This document shows positions 55,609-63,417 of a stretch of 64,000 nucleotides of DNA, piece by piece. The stretch spans positions 186,001 to 250,000 of the forward strand of contig NZ_FOBB01000010.1 of the NCBI RefSeq assembly GCF_900109685.1. Reading direction: 5' to 3'. The notes under the pieces are model-generated. The model did no database searches, was not told the origin of the DNA, and saw nothing but the letters and a program-made list of their open reading frames with translations. The stretch's first letter is position 1. Each line of letters starts with the position of its first letter. This DNA is from Chitinophaga rupis (GTDB lineage Bacteria > Bacteroidota > Bacteroidia > Chitinophagales > Chitinophagaceae). A program made the position numbers and the translations under genes.

Positions 55609-56586
55609 ATGAAAATTGCAATCAATGGACTGGGCCGCATCGGCAGAATGACCCTCCGGGCATTACAAAACCATCCCGGAATTGAAGTGGTAGCGGTAAA
55701 TGACTTAACAGATGCCAACACACTGGCGCATTTATTAAAGTATGATACTGCGCATGGCCGCTTCCCCGGTGAAGTAACCGCAGAAGATAATGCGCTGACT
55801 GTAAACGGAAAACGTATCGCGCTGCTCAGTGAGCGTGACCCGGCAAAACTGCCCTGGGCATCTTTGGGAATTGAGGCTGTTATTGAATCCACCGGCCGCT
55901 TTACCGATAAAACAACCGCACACGCGCATATTGCGGCAGGAGCAAAAAAAGTGCTCATCACCGCACCTGCATCAGGCGGGGTTAAGACGATTGTGCACGG
56001 CGTTAATAATGAGCTGATCGACGGCGATGTGATCTATAGCACTGCTTCCTGCACAACCGGCGCTATTGCACCTGTGCTGTCTGTGCTGGATAAAGAATTT
56101 GGCATTGAATCAGGTTATATGGTTACCATCCATGCCTTTACTGCAGATCAGAACCTGCAGGATGCTCCGCATAAGGACTTACGCCGGGCCCGTGCAGCTA
56201 CCTGGTCTATCATTCCTACATCAACAGGCGCCGCTAAAGCCATTGGCGATGTACTCCCAAATCTCAAAGGAAAAATGGATGGCTATTCATACCGCGTGCC
56301 GGTTATTGATGGCTCCATCGTGGATCTATCCATCAACCTGAAGCAGGAAGTATCGAAAGAGGATGTTAAGAACACCCTGAAGCGCTATGCTGAAACTTCG
56401 CTGAAAGGCATCCTGGAATACACGGAGGAACCCTTCGTGTCCTCGGATATCCTTGGAAATACCCATTCTTCTATTGTCGATGGCAGTCTTACCAAAACTA
56501 TTGGCCGCCTGGTTAAAGTGGTTGCCTGGTATGATAATGAAGTCGGAATATCTAACCGCATTGCGGAGCTGATAAGCAAATTATAA
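55609..56586 (+). CDS. gap: Type I glyceraldehyde-3-phosphate dehydrogenase, divergent
   Basis: 325 residues, slightly shorter than usual (330-340). NAD-binding GLGRIGRMTLRAL, VAVNDLTDANTLAHLLKYDTAHG, catalytic Cys148 in STASCTTGAIAPV, His175 in VTIHAFTADQ, the substrate-binding PTSTGAAKAIG and the C-terminal VKVVAWYDNEVGISNR are all present. The near-invariant SNASCTTN is STASCTTG here, so the Asn after the Cys-Thr-Thr is lost. Other changes are YSYRVPVIDGSIVDL for the usual RVPTPNVSVVDL. It probably oxidises glyceraldehyde-3-phosphate with NAD, but may be a paralogue with another substrate or direction. It is surrounded by regulator and redox genes, not glycolytic ones. Confidence 0.9.
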   Translation: MKIAINGLGRIGRMTLRALQNHPGIEVVAVNDLTDANTLAHLLKYDTAHGRFPGEVTAEDNALTVNGKRIALLSERDPAKLPWASLGIEAVIESTGRFTDKTTAHAHIAAGAKKVLITAPASGGVKTIVHGVNNELIDGDVIYSTASCTTGAIAPVLSVLDKEFGIESGYMVTIHAFTADQNLQDAPHKDLRRARAATWSIIPTSTGAAKAIGDVLPNLKGKMDGYSYRVPVIDGSIVDLSINLKQEVSKEDVKNTLKRYAETSLKGILEYTEEPFVSSDILGNTHSSIVDGSLTKTIGRLVKVVAWYDNEVGISNRIAELISKL

Positions 56587-56593
56587 GGAGCGG

Positions 56594-56638
56594 ATGGCGT
56601 AAATATATTTTCCTGAAAAGAGAATATATTTACGTCAT
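56594..56638. promoter_or_regulatory. Long inverted repeat overlapping AraC start codon
   Basis: Arms 56594-56609 and 56623-56638 pair over 16 bp with a single G-T mismatch; the core is GTAAATATATT and its complement, with a 13-base loop. The right arm runs into the ATG at 56637. It could be an autoregulatory operator, a stem hiding the start codon, or a weak terminator of the GAPDH gene. Confidence 0.6.
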
Positions 56639-57488
56639 GAACGGGCATGCCAACACATCAGGGGTAAAGCAGGATGAAAGTGCTGTTGCCATCCTTCGCT
56701 ACCGCAACAGTGCGCCCCCTCCCAGGGCAAAAATAATGCTGCAGCAAAACCTGATCTCCTTTTTGCTGGAAGGTGAAAAAACGGTTCATTTTGCAGGCAC
56801 ACAGGTTACGGTAAAGCCGCAGCAGTTTGTAATGTTAGCTGCGGGGAACTGCCTGATGAGTGAAAAGATAGCCGCAAACAATGCAGACTATCACAGCATT
56901 CTTATTTTCTTTGACAATAACCTGCTGGCTGATTTTTTTAACCGGCATGCTTTGTTGCTGGATCAACAAACCAGGCAACCAGACAATCCTCCATTCCTGC
57001 TGTTTGAAAAGGATGAGTTCCTGGTGAATTTCACCCGGTCCCTTGACTGCATGCTGAGCGGTGATAAGCCGGTATACCACGGTCTGCAAAAGGTAAAGCT
57101 GGAAGAGCTGTTCTTATATCTGGCTATACAATACCCGGGACAGATCCGGCAGATCAGGAACATGAGCTATGAAGCAAATGACGACCTGGTAGTGCGCCAG
57201 GCAGTTACTTCGCATATAAACAGTAATATCACTGTAGAGGAGCTTGCCTTTTTATGTAACATGAGCCTTTCTACTTTTAAACGCAGGTTTGCCCGTATTT
57301 ATGGCAACAGCCCAAACAGATGGCTCCTGGAAAAAAGGATGGAAAGAGCTGCTAAAATGCTCCGGCAGGACGATTGTAAAGCAAGCGAGATCTATTATGA
57401 GCTGGGTTATGAAAATCTGTCCAGCTTTATTCAATCCTTTAAGCAGATCTACGGTATAACGCCTAAACAGTACCAGTTATCAGGTTGA
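56637..57488 (+). CDS. AraC family transcriptional regulator
   Basis: 283 residues. The N-terminal cupin-like domain of the ExsA type (ISFLLEGEKTVHFAGTQVTVKPQQFVMLAAGNCLMSEK) precedes an AraC double HTH with VEELAFLCNMSLSTFKRRFARIYG and ASEIYYELGYENLSSFIQSFKQIYG. It starts 50 bases after the GAPDH gene and may share its transcript. The inverted repeat over its start codon suggests self-control. The YbhB-like gene downstream has its own promoter. Confidence 0.9.
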   Translation: MNGHANTSGVKQDESAVAILRYRNSAPPPRAKIMLQQNLISFLLEGEKTVHFAGTQVTVKPQQFVMLAAGNCLMSEKIAANNADYHSILIFFDNNLLADFFNRHALLLDQQTRQPDNPPFLLFEKDEFLVNFTRSLDCMLSGDKPVYHGLQKVKLEELFLYLAIQYPGQIRQIRNMSYEANDDLVVRQAVTSHINSNITVEELAFLCNMSLSTFKRRFARIYGNSPNRWLLEKRMERAAKMLRQDDCKASEIYYELGYENLSSFIQSFKQIYGITPKQYQLSG

Positions 57489-57523
57489 ACGTTTAGCCAT
57501 ACTTTCTGAATGATTGCCTATCT

Positions 57524-57552
57524 TTTGCCGCTGGTCTTCGCAGCTACCTTTG
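57524..57552 (+). promoter_or_regulatory. Promoter of YbhB-like gene
   Basis: TTTG (57524-57527), 17 bases, then TACCTTTG (57545-57552), a full -7 match. It lies inside the longest open frame of the YbhB-like gene and so shows that translation starts at 57571 or 57583, not at 57514. Confidence 0.65.
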
Positions 57553-57570
57553 AGTAATAATTCAAACAAA

Positions 57571-58116
57571 ATGCAAAAGATCATGGCAACAGAAACTACC
57601 GCCACTACATTGAGCGGCAGTGCATCGGCACAAACATTTACTTTGAAAAGCAGGGAGCTTGGCGGTCAGCTGACCCAAAAGCAATATGCAAGCGGCATGG
57701 GTTTCAATGGTGAAAACCAGTCGCCACAGCTCTATTGGGAGAATGCTCCAAAGGAAACACAAAGCTTTGCAGTAACGGTCTATGACCTGGATGCGCCTAC
57801 AGGCAGCGGCTTCTGGCACTGGGTGGTTTTCAATATCCCGCAAAACATCCACGAGTTAGCTTCAGGCGCCGGCGATCCGGATAAACACCTGCTTCCTCCG
57901 GGAGCCATCCAAAGCAATACGGATATTGGTGCACCCGGCTATATTGGCGCGGCCCCGAATGAGGGCCCAGCCCACCGTTACCTGATCACAGTGTATGCGC
58001 TTAGCAAAAAGCTGGACCTGGATAAAAACGTTACGCCCGCTTTCGTAGGTTTTAACATGCACTTTGCAACATTAGCCAAAGCTTCGCTGGTTGTTTACGG
58101 ACAAAAACAGGATTAA
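57571..58116 (+). CDS. YbhB/YbcL family PEBP-like protein
   Basis: 181 residues from the ATG at 57571; an ATG at 57583 is also possible, while an upstream ATG at 57514 precedes the promoter. Family motifs are NGENQSPQLYWENAPKETQSFAVTVYDLDAPTGSGFWHWVVFNIP and GPAHRYLITVYALSKKLDL, which form the anion-binding pocket of phosphatidylethanolamine-binding proteins. Bacterial members are soluble and their ligands are mostly unknown. No signal peptide is seen, so it is probably cytoplasmic. It often occurs near AraC regulators, as here. Confidence 0.92.
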   Translation: MQKIMATETTATTLSGSASAQTFTLKSRELGGQLTQKQYASGMGFNGENQSPQLYWENAPKETQSFAVTVYDLDAPTGSGFWHWVVFNIPQNIHELASGAGDPDKHLLPPGAIQSNTDIGAPGYIGAAPNEGPAHRYLITVYALSKKLDLDKNVTPAFVGFNMHFATLAKASLVVYGQKQD

Positions 58117-58121
58117 ATGAT

Positions 58122-58152
58122 TTGCCCCGGCACTAAAAAAATGCCGGGGCAA
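58122..58152 (+). terminator. Terminator between YbhB-like and rifamycin-kinase-like genes
   Basis: TTGCCCCGGCA (58122-58132) and TGCCGGGGCAA (58142-58152) form a perfect 11-bp stem with a 9-base loop rich in A. It is 6 bases past the YbhB-like stop and could serve both converging genes. Confidence 0.8.
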
Positions 58153-58208
58153 TTATTGCTTGCCGTTGTATTGGCGGAAGGGAATGATTAATAATGAATA
58201 ATTAATAA

Positions 58209-60824
58209 TTAAAGGATCTCAATATACCCATCGGTGCCGTTTACGCGTATCCGTTGTCCGTCTTTTATCAGCCTGGTGGCGTTCTCCACGCCCACAACGG
58301 CCGGTAATCCATATTCACGCGCAACAACGGCTCCGTGGGTCATTAGCCCGCCTACTTCGGTGACCAGGCCTTTTATGGATACAAACAAGGGTGTCCAGCT
58401 GGGATCTGTAAAGGTGGTGATTAAAATATCGCCTTCTTCTATATTGGCATCTTCCATATTTAAAATAACACGTGCGCGCCCTTCTATAATTCCGGAAGAA
58501 ATAGCCAGGCCTGCAATGGCTTCAGCAGGGATATTTTCATGTTTGTACTGGCCCGTAATCATTTCGCCATCAGAGGTAATAACACGGGGCGGAGTTAGCT
58601 TTTCATATAACCTGTACTCATCTTTTCGTTTGTCGATGACCTGATAATCCAGCTTATTTGTGCGGATGGCTTCCTGCAATTCTTCAAAAGCGAGATAATA
58701 AATATCTTCTTTTTCATGAAGAATATTGGCTTGTACCAGCCGTTCTGCTTCTTTTAGTAAAGCCTGCTTATAAATGAAATAACGGTTCACAATGTCGTAT
58801 TTCGGATATTCCCGGTAACCGATAAAATTCCGGATCAGGTCAATCATTTGTTTTGTTTCTCCGGCCTTTTGCTCCCCATCCGGTAATTGCTTCAACCGGG
58901 CTAATAGGTTCTGCTCTTTTTTCAAAGCTTCCTGTTGCCCCTGCTCAAATTTTTGTTTGCTGGCGCCAGGTGCAAGGTTTTTGATGTTACTCAGGATCAT
59001 CGGTATCAGTATAGCTGGCTTTTCACTCCAGCGTGTTCTTGTAATATCGATCTCTCCGGCACACCGCATTCCATATTTGTCGAGATAAGCAGCAATAGCA
59101 TCCCGCACCTGCTGCCCGCCTTTGAATTGCAGCAGCCCGTTCAGGAAGTTATCATCCTTTACCTGTTGCAGGTACTCAATGATTTCCGGGTAGGGACGGA
59201 TCACATCTGCAACATCCAGCAGCGCCATACCCATTTCAGAAGTGACGTTGTTAGGTACAGACAGGGAAAGTGTATCTGCTACATTTTTTTCACCTAACCA
59301 CTCATTCATTTTTTCATTGATCCATGCTGAAGCATGGATGCCGGCCATGATCACGTTCAGATTTTTCTGATCAGCCGCAAGCTGCCGCCGGTGCTGCGTA
59401 TCTTCCAGGATACAATCAAATACATCCAATCCTGATTTCGTCTGGATCTTATTTTTTAAAGCTGCTAATGATGCCTCACTACTCTTAATCAAATGAGTAA
59501 CGATTGCAGGGTCGTCTCCTGCTTCTGCCAGGATATCTGCAGACGACATACCTATATGGCTTTTAATAGGCCCTGGCTGGCTTTTGTCATTGGGGTCCAG
59601 CTTTATAAAATCGCGCTCTATGATGGTAATAAGCGCGCCTTTTATGAGCGGATCGGAGTGTCCTAAAACACCCAGTAAATTTTGCCTGCCGGCCGCTGAA
59701 GACAGGCCCATCGTGATATCCACAAACAGCCTTCCGGCAGCGGTTTTAAACATAGCCCGGTTACCTGTTAACATCCAGACAGAGATACCCAGTGGTTTAA
59801 TAGGATCCGTCATCATTTGCTGATGGCCAACAGATACATACACGTGATTCTGCTGGTCATTTGCTTCAGGAATGGGAAATAAAGTGGTGATCGGCCGGCT
59901 CTGGACAATATAAAATGTACCATCTGCCAAACACCATTCAATATCCTGCGGGGCGCCGAAATGTGCTTCAATCTTTCTGCCAATGCGCGCAAGCTGCAGG
60001 ATCTGCTCATCCGTAAGCGCCTGCTTAGACTGCATTTCAGATGGGATCTCCTGCTGTTGGGTACCGCCATCTTTTAAAGCATAAATAGCCAGTTTCTTAG
60101 TAGCGATCTTCTTGTCAATCACCTCACCACTCTGCACTTTATAAATATCAGCATTCACCAGGCCGGATACCAACGCTTCGCCTAACCCAAAGCTGGCGTC
60201 AATAGATAATACTTTCCTGTTACCGGTAACCGGATCGGCAGTAAACAAAATACCTGCTACCTGCGGGAAGACCATTTTCTGAATCACTACAGACAGATGC
60301 ACCTTTCTATGGTCAAATCCATTTTGCAAACGATAGGTCACTGCTCTGTCTGTGAACAGGGATGCCCAGCATTTGCTGATATGTTCCAGGATGGCTTTTT
60401 TACCGGTGATGTTCAGATAAGTATCCTGCTGGCCTGCAAAAGAGGCCGCCGGAAGGTCCTCTGCTGTGGCGCTGGAACGTACGGCATACGCACTTTCTTC
60501 ACCAAGCTGTTCAAGCTGCCGGGTGATCTCCTTACTGATACCTTCCGGAATAGCTATTTCTTCGATCAGCTTCCGGATCTTTGCACTGGTTTCACCAATA
60601 CCTTTCCTGTTATCTGCTTTCAGAACACTCAGCTGATCCAGCAGTGAATTAAACGATGTATTATTTTCAATAATTTCTTTATATGCTTCCGTTGTAACGC
60701 AAAAGCCGCCGGGCACCTGTATTCCCTCGATCCCGGCTAATTCTCCCAGGTTGGCGCCTTTGCCGCCGGTCAGTGCCAGCTTTGTTTTGCCGGTTTCCTG
60801 AAAACCAAGTATGTAAGCGCTCAT
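58209..60824 (-). CDS. rph: Rifampicin phosphotransferase-like protein (often called PEP synthase)
   Basis: 871 residues. The N terminus is the ATP-grasp part of PEP synthase (LTGGKGANLGELAGIEGIQVPGGFCVTT; AVRSSATAEDLPAASFAGQQDTYLNI; DIEWCLADGTFYIVQSRPITT), ending near 315. A middle domain of about 400 residues follows, with GMRCAGEIDITRTRWSEKP. The phosphohistidine domain is at the very C terminus (TEVGGLMTHGAVVAREYGLPAVVG, His830). True PEP synthases have the His domain in the middle and a TIM barrel at the end; that barrel is absent. This order is that of rifampicin phosphotransferases, which phosphorylate rifamycins with ATP. A MarR gene 18 bases upstream forms an operon with it. Resistance in this organism is inferred, not shown. 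Note that rph is also used for RNase PH. Confidence 0.85.
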   Translation of the reverse strand: MSAYILGFQETGKTKLALTGGKGANLGELAGIEGIQVPGGFCVTTEAYKEIIENNTSFNSLLDQLSVLKADNRKGIGETSAKIRKLIEEIAIPEGISKEITRQLEQLGEESAYAVRSSATAEDLPAASFAGQQDTYLNITGKKAILEHISKCWASLFTDRAVTYRLQNGFDHRKVHLSVVIQKMVFPQVAGILFTADPVTGNRKVLSIDASFGLGEALVSGLVNADIYKVQSGEVIDKKIATKKLAIYALKDGGTQQQEIPSEMQSKQALTDEQILQLARIGRKIEAHFGAPQDIEWCLADGTFYIVQSRPITTLFPIPEANDQQNHVYVSVGHQQMMTDPIKPLGISVWMLTGNRAMFKTAAGRLFVDITMGLSSAAGRQNLLGVLGHSDPLIKGALITIIERDFIKLDPNDKSQPGPIKSHIGMSSADILAEAGDDPAIVTHLIKSSEASLAALKNKIQTKSGLDVFDCILEDTQHRRQLAADQKNLNVIMAGIHASAWINEKMNEWLGEKNVADTLSLSVPNNVTSEMGMALLDVADVIRPYPEIIEYLQQVKDDNFLNGLLQFKGGQQVRDAIAAYLDKYGMRCAGEIDITRTRWSEKPAILIPMILSNIKNLAPGASKQKFEQGQQEALKKEQNLLARLKQLPDGEQKAGETKQMIDLIRNFIGYREYPKYDIVNRYFIYKQALLKEAERLVQANILHEKEDIYYLAFEELQEAIRTNKLDYQVIDKRKDEYRLYEKLTPPRVITSDGEMITGQYKHENIPAEAIAGLAISSGIIEGRARVILNMEDANIEEGDILITTFTDPSWTPLFVSIKGLVTEVGGLMTHGAVVAREYGLPAVVGVENATRLIKDGQRIRVNGTDGYIEIL

Positions 60825-60842
60825 ATTTTGTGTTTTTAATGA

Positions 60843-61298
60843 TTATTTGTCTTTGAGATCATTGATGGTTTCATTCATTATTTCAACTGCTTTTAAAAAG
60901 TAGGTTTCAAGAACTTTGGTCTCCCTGTTTGAAAAGGACCCGATCAGTTCTTCTGACTTACTCCGGAAATTCTTGTAAAGCGGCGAAAAAAGCGCCATTA
61001 TATTTTTAGTGATGGGCTCAATAATAACCTTCCGCCGGTCGTCTTCAGCAAATCGCCTTTTCACCAGCTTTTTCTTTTCAAACCGGTCTATTAAACCGGT
61101 AACTGCACCGGTTGTGAGCCCGGTTAAAGATGCAAGCTCACCGGCTGTCATTTGCCCCTGGACCATTAAAAATCCCAGGTACTTATGGTCGGTACCCGGA
61201 AGGCCGGCCTTTCGGGCAATGGCCTCATGCATCTGGATGGAGGTATATGCGTATTGCTGGCTCAATTTTCTTATGAGGGTTATTAGTTCGGCATCCAT
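60843..61298 (-). CDS. MarR family transcriptional regulator
   Basis: 151 residues. The winged-helix core is MTAGELASLTGLTTGAVTGLIDRFEKKKLVKRRFAEDDRRKVIIE, including the MarR wing DDRRK. Long N- and C-terminal helices (YFLKAVEIMNETINDL) form the dimer interface. It is the first gene of the operon with the rifamycin-phosphotransferase-like gene and probably represses it until a drug-like ligand binds. The repeated TAAGATA element between promoter and start codon is a good operator candidate. Confidence 0.93.
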   Translation of the reverse strand: MDAELITLIRKLSQQYAYTSIQMHEAIARKAGLPGTDHKYLGFLMVQGQMTAGELASLTGLTTGAVTGLIDRFEKKKLVKRRFAEDDRRKVIIEPITKNIMALFSPLYKNFRSKSEELIGSFSNRETKVLETYFLKAVEIMNETINDLKDK

Positions 61299-61302
61299 TT
61301 TA

Positions 61303-61325
61303 TATCTTATTAAGTAAGTATCTTA
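61303..61325 (-). promoter_or_regulatory. Probable MarR operator
   Basis: TATCTTA (plus-strand reading) occurs at 61303-61309 and 61319-61325, 16 bp apart, with CTTATTAAG (61306-61314), a 9-bp palindrome, between them. The site sits right after the -7 element, where a bound repressor would block initiation of marR and the gene after it. Confidence 0.55.
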
Positions 61326-61329
61326 GTGA

Positions 61330-61360
61330 CAAAGATAATATTAATTGAGAAGATGGCAAA
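61330..61360 (-). promoter_or_regulatory. Promoter of marR-phosphotransferase operon
   Basis: On the minus strand TTTG (61360-61357), exactly 19 bases, then TATCTTTG (61337-61330): a full match to the Bacteroidota housekeeping consensus. The start codon is about 30 bp downstream. Confidence 0.75.
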
Positions 61361-61439
61361 TAGTTTTGAAAAGAACTTACAGGAAATGACGGGGAAGATC
61401 TGTTAAAAGGGATTAATCTATGCTGATTTTAGATTGGGA

Positions 61440-62033
61440 TTACCTCACCCACATGATAAGCATCCATGTAAATATACCTATTGAAATATTCTTCAGCATC
61501 ACTCTTAAATGATGTAGTGCATGGGTCAATTGATTTTCTACTGTTCGCTTGGAGATGCCCAGCTTTCCTGCAATCTGGTCATTGGTCAGGTGCTGCTGCC
61601 GGCTTAAAATAAAAACCTCCCGGCAGCGCTTGGGCAATTCCATTAAATGTTCATCAATATTATTCTTGAGCTCCAGGTAGCCCAGGTTTTCATCGCCCTG
61701 GTTGCGGCAAACCAGATCAGCTGATTCTTCCAGCGCTGCACTGTAGGTAACCGGGACGGCCTTTGCCTGCTTCATATATTTGTACACATGGTAACGTCCT
61801 GCAGCACGCAGGTAAGCGGAGAATGAAAGGATCTGCAGCTGTTCCCGTTTCAGCCAGATGTTCAGGAAAATATCATGGGTGATCTCCTTACTGATGGTCT
61901 CGTCTTTCACGTAGCTGTATACCGTGGTGTACACACTGGCCCAATATCTGTCAAATAATATTGAAAAGGCACTATGCCCACCCTGCAGAATGGCATTCCA
62001 TAAATCGTGGTCTGATAATGTACGAGGAGACAT
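61440..62033 (-). CDS. ECF RNA polymerase sigma factor with hydrophobic C-terminal tail
   Basis: 197 residues. Region 2 is ETISKEITHDIFLNIWLKREQL with SAYLRAAGRYHVYKYMK. Region 4 is ELPKRCREVFILSRQQHLTNDQIAGKLGISKRTVENQLTHALHHL. The last 15 residues (ISIGIFTWMLIMWVR) are hydrophobic and could anchor the protein to the membrane. It is transcribed away from the FecR gene 135 bp upstream. In the two other sets in this window the sigma and FecR genes are co-directional. Confidence 0.93.
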   Translation of the reverse strand: MSPRTLSDHDLWNAILQGGHSAFSILFDRYWASVYTTVYSYVKDETISKEITHDIFLNIWLKREQLQILSFSAYLRAAGRYHVYKYMKQAKAVPVTYSAALEESADLVCRNQGDENLGYLELKNNIDEHLMELPKRCREVFILSRQQHLTNDQIAGKLGISKRTVENQLTHALHHLRVMLKNISIGIFTWMLIMWVR

Positions 62034-62168
62034 AAGCGATACTAAATAAAGGTAAAAACTTTGGATTAGATTATAAAATGTTCCGGGGCAGAAATTTTTT
62101 TCTTAAACTTATGTGTGTGCCGCCTGAAAAAAGGCTCTTATTAATCAGAGGATCCATAAACTACCTGG

Positions 62169-63320
62169 ATGACAACGGAGGAATACCTTTTATTATATGA
62201 AAAGTTCTTAGCCGGGAATTGCACGGAGGAGGAAAAGGAATTGCTTGCCGGTTATCTGGACGGCTTTGAGCTGGAGGAGCATCCCTGGAAAGGGGAAATG
62301 GGCAATAAGGAACAGGTCAGAACAGAGATCTATAACAGGCTGCAGGAAGAAATAAAGCCTGCAAAAAGGGTTTTATGGATGCCTGCTGCAAGGAGGATCG
62401 CCGCTGTTGCCGCTATTCTGTTAATAGTGCTCACAGCGGGGCTATACAGGTTTTTCTTTCATCCATCTTCACAGATATCTATTGAAAAAAAAATAGCGCA
62501 GCATCCCGGTAACGGCATAAAACCGGGAAACAACCAGGCTGTGCTAACATTGGCAGATGGCTCAGAGATTGTATTGGACAGTACAAAGAACGGCCTCCTT
62601 ACCAGTAAGAACGGGGTTGAGATCAAGCAAACGCAGAAGGGACAGGTGCTGTATACCTGCCTCCAGCCTGCATCCCGGGGTGTTTCCTGGAATACCATTT
62701 CCACGCCGGTTGGCGGGCAATACCAGATCGTACTGGGAGATGGCACCCGGGCATGGCTCAATGCCGCATCGTCCCTGCGTTTTCCCATCACCTTTGAAGG
62801 CGCTGAAAGAGCAGTGGAAGTAAATGGGGAAGTATACTTTGAAGTAGCGCAGGACAGGTCGAAACCATTCAGGGTATCTTTTAACGGCAACACCATAGCG
62901 GTACTGGGCACGCACTTTAACGTGATGGCGTATCATGATGAGGCAAAGAGCAAAGTAACGCTGCTGGAAGGCGCAATACGGATCAGTAACCATACAGGAC
63001 AACATCTACTCAAGCCTGGCATGCAGGCGCTCGTAGGGGATTCAAACAGTAACATCACTACCCGTAAGGCTAACCTGGAGGAAGCAGTAGCCTGGAAGAA
63101 CGGTTATTTTATTTTTGACAATGAAAACATACAGAGCATTATGCGCAAGGTGGCACGCTGGTATAATGTAACTGTTACCTACCAGGGGGACATGACTGGC
63201 AAGGAATTTACCGGGACCGTTTCACGTTTTGAAAATGTATCAGAAGTATTAGGCATGCTGGAAGCAACCGAAATTATCCACTTTAACTTACAGGGGAGCA
63301 ATATAAAAGTAACTCCCTGA
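62169..63320 (+). CDS. FecR family anti-sigma factor
   Basis: 383 residues. The cytoplasmic N terminus (MTTEEYLLLYEKFLAGNCTEEEKELLAGYL) runs to about 75, followed by a membrane helix (IAAVAAILLIVLTAGLYRFFF). The periplasmic FecR domain has GNNQAVLTLADGSEIVLDS, STPVGGQYQIVLGDGTRAWLNAASSLRFP, VEVNGEVYFEVAQD and AVLGTHFNVMAYHDEAKSKVTLLEGAIRI. A DUF4974 end (IMRKVARWYNVTVTYQG) follows. It lies 97 bp before an STN-type SusC gene on the same strand and diverges from the ECF gene. It presumably controls that sigma factor. Confidence 0.95.
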   Translation: MTTEEYLLLYEKFLAGNCTEEEKELLAGYLDGFELEEHPWKGEMGNKEQVRTEIYNRLQEEIKPAKRVLWMPAARRIAAVAAILLIVLTAGLYRFFFHPSSQISIEKKIAQHPGNGIKPGNNQAVLTLADGSEIVLDSTKNGLLTSKNGVEIKQTQKGQVLYTCLQPASRGVSWNTISTPVGGQYQIVLGDGTRAWLNAASSLRFPITFEGAERAVEVNGEVYFEVAQDRSKPFRVSFNGNTIAVLGTHFNVMAYHDEAKSKVTLLEGAIRISNHTGQHLLKPGMQALVGDSNSNITTRKANLEEAVAWKNGYFIFDNENIQSIMRKVARWYNVTVTYQGDMTGKEFTGTVSRFENVSEVLGMLEATEIIHFNLQGSNIKVTP

Positions 63321-63417
63321 GCTTATTCTAACAAACCAAAGGCTAAACATATCTATTGAACAACATGCTGCTATTTGCGGCATAGTCAACAATTCACAAT
63401 TCCAAACAGAACAATGT

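Noticed and set aside
55407..55961. 184-codon minus-strand open frame across the GlxA/GAPDH junction
   Set aside because: Overlaps the conserved GAPDH N terminus and the end of the regulator; no family features.
58185..58215. AT-rich TAATAATGAATAATTAATAATTAA tract seen as a possible repeat element
   Set aside because: Short low-complexity stretch between converging genes; no other copy seen.
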